NCBI RefSeq assembly: GCF_000430505.1
Contig: NZ_AUMD01000020.1
Span: forward strand, 62,001-126,000
Direction of reading: 5' to 3'
DNA length: 64,000 bases
DNA from: Eisenibacter elegans DSM 3317
GTDB taxonomy: Bacteria > Bacteroidota > Bacteroidia > Cytophagales > Microscillaceae
Below, in pieces: positions 59,670 to 64,000 of the stretch (positions are counted from its first letter, which is position 1; each line of letters begins with the position of its first letter). A program made the translations under genes and the position numbers. The notes below the pieces were generated by a model. That model did not search any database. It saw nothing but the letters and a program-made list of their open reading frames with translations, and was not told the origin of the DNA.

Positions 59670-60434
59670 CTAGCAGTCGTGTAGTGCCGGAAGCCATGCA
59701 AAGGGAGCCACCACAGTAGGATAGTCTTGGTTGGCTTGGCTGATGAGTTGTAGGGTATCCAAGTCTACAGCACAGAGACTGCCATAGGCTAGGCGGTCTG
59801 TATCGGGTTGTTGGGCATCTAAGCAGGCGTTGTGTATGCCAATCACGGTAGCTTCTGCATTGAGACTGTCTTGTATTTGCTCGATAGAGCGTTTGCTGTG
59901 GGCGTGGAATATTTTTTTCCCCTTGGGCAAGCGTTCATCAGGCAGTGTTTGGCGGGTATTGAGCATTGCCAGCTTGTCTTGGAAAGGGCGTGGGCTCTGA
60001 AAGTTGAACCCAGCGTGTACCAAAAAAGCATTGTCTGTCTCGTAATAATAGGCCATTCCGTGCAAAAAATCTTGGTATTTTTTGGCTAGCCCTTCGTTTT
60101 CGAGCAGGCTCTCCATCTGATTGGCTTCCAAATACCAGTTTAAGGTTTCAGTATCGTTGTGGCTGATGTGTAAGAGGCGCTCTTCGCGGATGCCCCTGAT
60201 GGGGTAGAGATGATAGCCTATATCGCGCAGGTGCAGCATCAAGTCCAGCACCCCTCGGCTATCGGGGCCTTTGTCGATATAATTGCCCAAGAAAAACAGT
60301 TGGTCGTTGCGGGTGATGCGTAATTTTTGGAACAATAGCGCCTCCAAAGTCGCTATACAGCCATTGATATCGGCAATGGCAAATCGCCTTCCAAAAGTCC
60401 TACGGGGGATAAAATTGTTTTTTCTAACCATCAT
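59670..60434 (-). CDS. Metallophosphoesterase-fold protein with altered metal ligands
   Basis: A 254-residue protein aligning with PPP-type serine/threonine phosphatases over its whole length, but with key metal ligands changed. GDxHG reads ADINGC (H24 to N), GDxxDRG reads GNYIDKG (D51 to N), and GNHE reads GIREE (N82 to I, H83 to R). The later histidines in FLVHAGFNF and IFHAHSK remain. Loss of several ligands makes catalysis unlikely, although the rest of the fold is conserved (KGPDSRGVLDLMLHLRDIGY). It may be a pseudo-enzyme with a binding role. No frameshift is seen, so it is kept as a gene. Confidence 0.8.
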   Translation of the reverse strand: MMVRKNNFIPRRTFGRRFAIADINGCIATLEALLFQKLRITRNDQLFFLGNYIDKGPDSRGVLDLMLHLRDIGYHLYPIRGIREERLLHISHNDTETLNWYLEANQMESLLENEGLAKKYQDFLHGMAYYYETDNAFLVHAGFNFQSPRPFQDKLAMLNTRQTLPDERLPKGKKIFHAHSKRSIEQIQDSLNAEATVIGIHNACLDAQQPDTDRLAYGSLCAVDLDTLQLISQANQDYPTVVAPFAWLPALHDC

Positions 60435-60716
60435 CTTCCAGCCTTATTACTTACCTCCAAAATGTTAGCAATAACAAAGCCAAACTCTAAAAACAGGCAT
60501 CATAAGGCCGTGCTCCGTATAAATTTTGTTTTTGTGTATTGATTGTTTACAATAGAACACCTCTCCTGGGCTTTTTTTAACAACATAATTGGCGGCACCA
60601 CAGGTAGCCAAATATGGCCGTTTGGTGTAATTTCTATAGATAATCAGGTCAGCGGTGCAACCTTGGGTTAGGGGCTGTTGTCATTAGGTCGAATAGATTA
60701 CCCAACCCATATACTT
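60435..60716. other. Divergent intergenic region
   Basis: About 280 bp between divergent genes. No convincing promoter, repeat or RNA was recognised. Confidence 0.3.
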
Positions 60717-61415
60717 ATGAAAACGTCCCTACCCTTTGTTTTGAGCTTATTCGTGGCTTTCTTCAGCCTACATACCAGCTTTGCGCAGCACGTAGAAGAG
60801 CGCCAGCTTAGCAGCTTCACCAAAACCCATATCAGTTCGGCGCTATCAGTCGTGCTCCAAAAAGGCAGCCAAACTTCGGCACGCATAGAAGTATCAGATC
60901 CAAGTTACTTGCCCGAAATCATTACCCAAGTAGAAAACAATGTACTTAAAGTATATGTAGACACCAAACGCCGCAATTGGAATGGCAAAATTATGGTATA
61001 CATTACGTATACACAAGAGCAAGAACAGATCAAAGTATCTGGCGCAAGCACACTAAAAGCCACCGATGCGCTCAAAAACCCTAACCTGACCCTCGATGTG
61101 TCGGGAGCATCCACTTTCAAGGCTACTATACAGGCCAAGCGGCTTCAGTGTAATGTCATCGGCGCTTCACACGTTGTGATAGAAGGCAGCGCCCAAGAGT
61201 TGACTTTGGATGCAGCGGGCGCTTCGAGTATCAAAGCCGCTTCCCTACAAGTCGACAAGGCAAAGCTCCAGATAGCCGGCGCATCGTCTGTAGGCTTGAA
61301 TATCAAAGAAGACTTAGAAGCCAATGTCAGTGGCGCATCTACACTGCGCTATAGTGGCAACCCTCCACGCAATGTGCAAAATGTAACGGGAGCTTCTAGC
61401 TCAAAACAACTCTAA
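60717..61415 (+). CDS. GIN-domain (DUF2807) exported protein
   Basis: A 232-residue protein with a signal peptide (ends SLHTSFAQ, residue 23) and a beta-helix-like DUF2807/GIN domain. The repeats are visible as successive VSGASTLKATD, VSGASTFKATI, VIGASHVVIEG, AAGASSIKAA and IAGASSVGLN strands. Such proteins are abundant in Bacteroidota envelopes; their role is unknown. The ATG at 60717 begins the signal peptide. Confidence 0.85.
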   Translation: MKTSLPFVLSLFVAFFSLHTSFAQHVEERQLSSFTKTHISSALSVVLQKGSQTSARIEVSDPSYLPEIITQVENNVLKVYVDTKRRNWNGKIMVYITYTQEQEQIKVSGASTLKATDALKNPNLTLDVSGASTFKATIQAKRLQCNVIGASHVVIEGSAQELTLDAAGASSIKAASLQVDKAKLQIAGASSVGLNIKEDLEANVSGASTLRYSGNPPRNVQNVTGASSSKQL

Positions 61416-61658
61416 TCAAGGTTTCGGTATCACCCAACGCACGCCAACAGCAGAGGGTCTGTGAGGTTTTTGTAAGCCTTGCAGGCCCTTTGTTTTTGAT
61501 GTTTTTTTGGTATAAATCGATTTTAGCCAAGGAATATGCGCCTAAAACAAGAAAAAACACGACCAAAGCAGCAAAATCCATTGCAAATACACAACAAAAT
61601 TAGTTATTTTGAGATTAATTGATAAGTTTGTACTCTATAAAGAATAAATAGAAATCTT

Positions 61659-63380
61659 ATGAGCACGCAACCTACTACCTTCGATGGTAGCCTAAAAACT
61701 ACCCAAAACAAGGTCAAACCATTGGTAAGCTACTTTTATCATTGGGAAAAAACCATTCCCCAAAAGCCCTATTTGCGCCAACCCTATGGGGATACGTGGA
61801 AAGAGTATACTTGGGCCGAAGTCGGTCAAGAGGCGCGCCGTATGGCTACAGCCCTCAAGAGTATGTTTCCGCCACGCACCAATATAGGTTTGATTTCCAA
61901 AAACTGCGCCCACTGGATTACTGCCGATATGGCCATTTCTATGGCAGATATGGTCTCTGTGCCTTTTTACCCTACACTACAGGCCAACCAACTACAGCAA
62001 GTCTTAGAACACAGTGAGTGTAAGGCCCTATTTGTGGGTAAGCTCGATAGCTGGGAGCATATGAAAGAGGGTGTTCCGGCAGATGTACAGGTGATTCGCT
62101 TTCCCGAATATCCTGCTTCGGCTCCAATTACGGGGGCGGGCTTTTTAGATTGGGATGAGCTCATCGCCAAGCATCCACCACAGAGCGAAGATTTTGTACC
62201 CAATGTCGACGATATTTCTACGATTATTTATACCTCCGGCACTACCGGCACACCCAAGGGAGTGGTGCACACTTATTATACCCAATCGGCAGCGCTCGAT
62301 ATGGCAGCCCCGCTGCTGCGCCTCAGCGGCAATGATGCCAAAGATGCGCGCTTCTTCTCATACCTCCCTCTCTGCCATATTGCCGAGCGTGCCATTGTAG
62401 AGGCGGCCAGCCTGTATGTGGGCGGCACTGTCTCTTTTGCCGAGAGCTTGGATACTTTTGCCAAAAATCTAGCCGAAACCCAACCCACTCACTTCTTGGC
62501 CGTTCCCCGAATCTGGACTAAGTTCCAGCTAGGAGTCTTGGCCAAAATGCCTCAAAAAAAGCTAGATACCTTCCTCAAAATCCCCATCTTATCAGGGATA
62601 GTTAAGAAGAAAATCAGAAAAGCCTTGGGCTTGGGCGAAGCACGCCTGATGTTGACGGGCGCAGCCCCTATGCCTGCCACGCTCCTGACTTGGTACCAAA
62701 AGCTGGGGATTAACATTCAAGAGGCCTATGGGATGACCGAAAACGCCGGCTGCTGTACGCTGATGCGCGCTGACAATATACGTGTCGGCACTATAGGACA
62801 GCCCTACCCACGCGCCGAGGTGAAGATAGTACCCGAAACCGGCGAGCTGGCTATGCGTGGCGACTGGGTGATGACGGGGTATTATAAAGACCCAGAAAAA
62901 ACCAAGGAAGTGCTTATCGATGGTTGGTTACATACCGGCGATATGTGTTCACAAGACCAAGATGGCTTCATTACTATCATCGGGCGCGTAAAAGATAGCT
63001 TCAAGTCGGCCAAAGGCGAGTATATCATCCCTGCCCCTATAGAGTTTGGTTTTGCCAAAAACAGCTTTGTAGAGCAAGTCTGTGTTGTGGGGCGTGGTTT
63101 GCCACAGCCTGTGGCGCTGATAGTATTGTCCGAAATAGGGCTGCAAGCCTCCCGCGATGTAGTATCGGCCAGCCTAGCGTCTACGCTCAAGGAGCTGAAT
63201 ATGGGCTTAATCAACTATGAGCGCCTCCAAAAAGTCATTATCATGAAGGAGGCTTGGTCGGTAGAAAACAACCTACTTACGCCTACGCTCAAAATCAAGC
63301 GCAATGTGGTAGAGGATGTCTACGGCGAAAAACTACAGGCTTGGTATGATATGCCTGATACCATTATTTGGGAAGCCTAA
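61659..63380 (+). CDS. Long-chain fatty acid-CoA ligase (AMP-binding)
   Basis: A 573-residue ANL-superfamily enzyme activating a fatty acid to acyl-AMP and then acyl-CoA. The P-loop TIIYTSGTTGTPKGVV (about residues 187-202), QEAYGMTEN (about 355), the adenine-contact HTGDM and the hinge IGRVKDSFKSAKGEYI (about 445) are all present. The C-terminal lysine segment appears as TPTLKIKRN near the end. Within the family it resembles FadD15-like ligases of about 590 residues. A second copy starts 140 bp downstream. Confidence 0.9.
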   Translation: MSTQPTTFDGSLKTTQNKVKPLVSYFYHWEKTIPQKPYLRQPYGDTWKEYTWAEVGQEARRMATALKSMFPPRTNIGLISKNCAHWITADMAISMADMVSVPFYPTLQANQLQQVLEHSECKALFVGKLDSWEHMKEGVPADVQVIRFPEYPASAPITGAGFLDWDELIAKHPPQSEDFVPNVDDISTIIYTSGTTGTPKGVVHTYYTQSAALDMAAPLLRLSGNDAKDARFFSYLPLCHIAERAIVEAASLYVGGTVSFAESLDTFAKNLAETQPTHFLAVPRIWTKFQLGVLAKMPQKKLDTFLKIPILSGIVKKKIRKALGLGEARLMLTGAAPMPATLLTWYQKLGINIQEAYGMTENAGCCTLMRADNIRVGTIGQPYPRAEVKIVPETGELAMRGDWVMTGYYKDPEKTKEVLIDGWLHTGDMCSQDQDGFITIIGRVKDSFKSAKGEYIIPAPIEFGFAKNSFVEQVCVVGRGLPQPVALIVLSEIGLQASRDVVSASLASTLKELNMGLINYERLQKVIIMKEAWSVENNLLTPTLKIKRNVVEDVYGEKLQAWYDMPDTIIWEA

Positions 63381-63393
63381 GCACGTACTCAAA

Positions 63394-63427
63394 GGTCATC
63401 TCCTCTATGCAGAGGGATGACTTTTTT
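63394..63427 (+). terminator. Rho-independent terminator between the tandem ligases
   Basis: GGTCATCTCCTCT and AGAGGGATGACT pair around ATGC, followed by TTTTTT. It separates the two ligase genes into different transcripts. Confidence 0.8.
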
Positions 63428-63430
63428 CAT

Positions 63431-63456
63431 GCCACCGGACATTTTTTTCGACATAT
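63431..63456. repeat. Family-2 inverted-repeat element, left-end fragment
   Basis: GCCACCGGACATTTTTTTCG matches the left terminal repeat of family 2 (TCACCGGACATTTTTGG). Only the end is present, between the terminator and the second ligase gene. Confidence 0.5.
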
Positions 63457-63518
63457 AGCCCTTGGCTTGATATCGGGCCTACTGTACATACATTCATTTA
63501 CCAAAAACTAACCCAACT

Positions 63519-64000
63519 ATGTCTACCCAACCACACTCCACCACCCACGCCCCCACCGACAACGCTCAGGTAGAAAACATTCTAGAGCTGTTTTACCGTT
63601 GGGAGCGCGAACGCGCCAATGAGGTTTTCTTGCGCCAACCCTATGGCAACACTTGGCGCAACTATACTTGGGCCGAAGTAGGCCAGCAAGCCCGCCGAAT
63701 TGCCAACGGCCTGCGGGCGCTCAACCTGCCTCCACAGTCGAATATTGGCATTATTTCTAAAAACTGTGCCCATTGGATTATCAATGATATCGCTATCGGG
63801 ATGAGCGGGCACGTATCTGTGCCCTTTTACCCGAACCTCAATGCCGAGCAGCTCAACCATGTCCTCACCCATAGTCAGTGTAAGGCGCTCTTTATCGGCA
63901 AACTAGATTTGGCCAATTGGGAGGCGATGCAAGACGGTATCCCGCAAGACGTGCTCTGCATCAGCTACCCACAATATCCCGGTAATGCTACCATCACTAA
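63519..64000 (+). CDS. Second acyl-CoA ligase, partial (runs off the window)
   Basis: The first 160 codons of a paralogue of the preceding ligase, starting MSTQPHSTTHAPTDNAQVEN. The similarity is high from FLRQPYGNTWRNYTWAEVGQ onward (FLRQPYGDTW-type in the first copy is PYLRQPYGDTWKEYTWAEVG) and includes ISKNCAHWIINDIAI. The AMP-binding motifs lie beyond the window. A tandem duplication with divergence is the simplest explanation. Confidence 0.88.
   Translation, partial: MSTQPHSTTHAPTDNAQVENILELFYRWERERANEVFLRQPYGNTWRNYTWAEVGQQARRIANGLRALNLPPQSNIGIISKNCAHWIINDIAIGMSGHVSVPFYPNLNAEQLNHVLTHSQCKALFIGKLDLANWEAMQDGIPQDVLCISYPQYPGNATIT

Overview
The window looks like chromosomal DNA of a Bacteroidota bacterium of the Cytophagales type. 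It encodes the gliding protein GldC, a secreted protein with a C-terminal type IX secretion (T9SS) sorting tail, a GLPGLI-family remnant, a CzcA pump fused to its outer-membrane partner, and many lipoproteins with short lipoboxes. Several genes follow the Bacteroidota promoter motif TAnnTTTG (with an upstream TTG), and Shine-Dalgarno sequences are mostly absent. I cannot name the genus. No rRNA, tRNA, CRISPR array, prophage or intact insertion sequence was recognised.

Layout. 0-4.5 kb: ArsA-like ATPase, lipid A-type acyltransferase, a small unknown gene, a SAM methyltransferase. 4.5-8.6 kb: a decaying stretch with an AlkB alkane hydroxylase and TetR regulator that look intact, a secreted dienelactone hydrolase, and several remnants (a possible VOC protein, an SDR, a methionine aminopeptidase lacking its centre). 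8.7-15.6 kb: COG0523 metallochaperone behind a Fur/Zur-like palindrome, PhoD phosphatase, periplasmic-sensing histidine kinase, leucine-rich-repeat protein. 16.6-21.7 kb: broken ADP-ribosylglycohydrolase, CAP-domain protein, dcd, membrane SpoIIE-type phosphatase, yidD, glycosyltransferase. 21.8-28.4 kb: minus-strand heavy-metal efflux operon (small secreted protein, CzcA-TolC fusion, CzcB-like adaptor), with a STAS-like gene beyond it. 28.7-33.9 kb: a two-gene operon of a histidine-kinase-like protein without its histidine and a receiver/coiled-coil/degenerate-cyclase protein. 34.3-42.3 kb: TPR membrane protein, GLPGLI remnant cut by a repeat, amt, a lone LuxR HTH protein, a secreted nuclease/phosphodiesterase with T9SS tail. 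42.6-45.0 kb: hisG and hisD. 45.5-56.6 kb: histidine kinase, two more STAS-like genes, family-2 glycosyltransferase, DUF2004, gldC, thioredoxin plus DUF6952, SpoIIE remnant, class A beta-lactamase, several exported small proteins, TPR protein. 57.4-64 kb: SLC13 transporter, pentapeptide-repeat protein, phosphoesterase-fold protein with altered metal ligands, GIN-domain protein, and two tandem acyl-CoA ligases, the second cut by the window end.

A recurring theme is small inverted-repeat elements without transposase. Family 1 is bounded by CTAACTATTTAGG (3 copies), family 2 by TCACCGGACATTTTT (about 8 copies, full to heavily deleted), and family 3 by AGC(A/T)TGTCTAAA (1 copy). They lie beside gene remnants and bracket the DUF2004 gene. 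The most unusual protein-coding feature is the 28.7-33.9 kb signalling pair, whose kinase and cyclase domains both appear to have lost catalytic residues while the receiver between them keeps its own.
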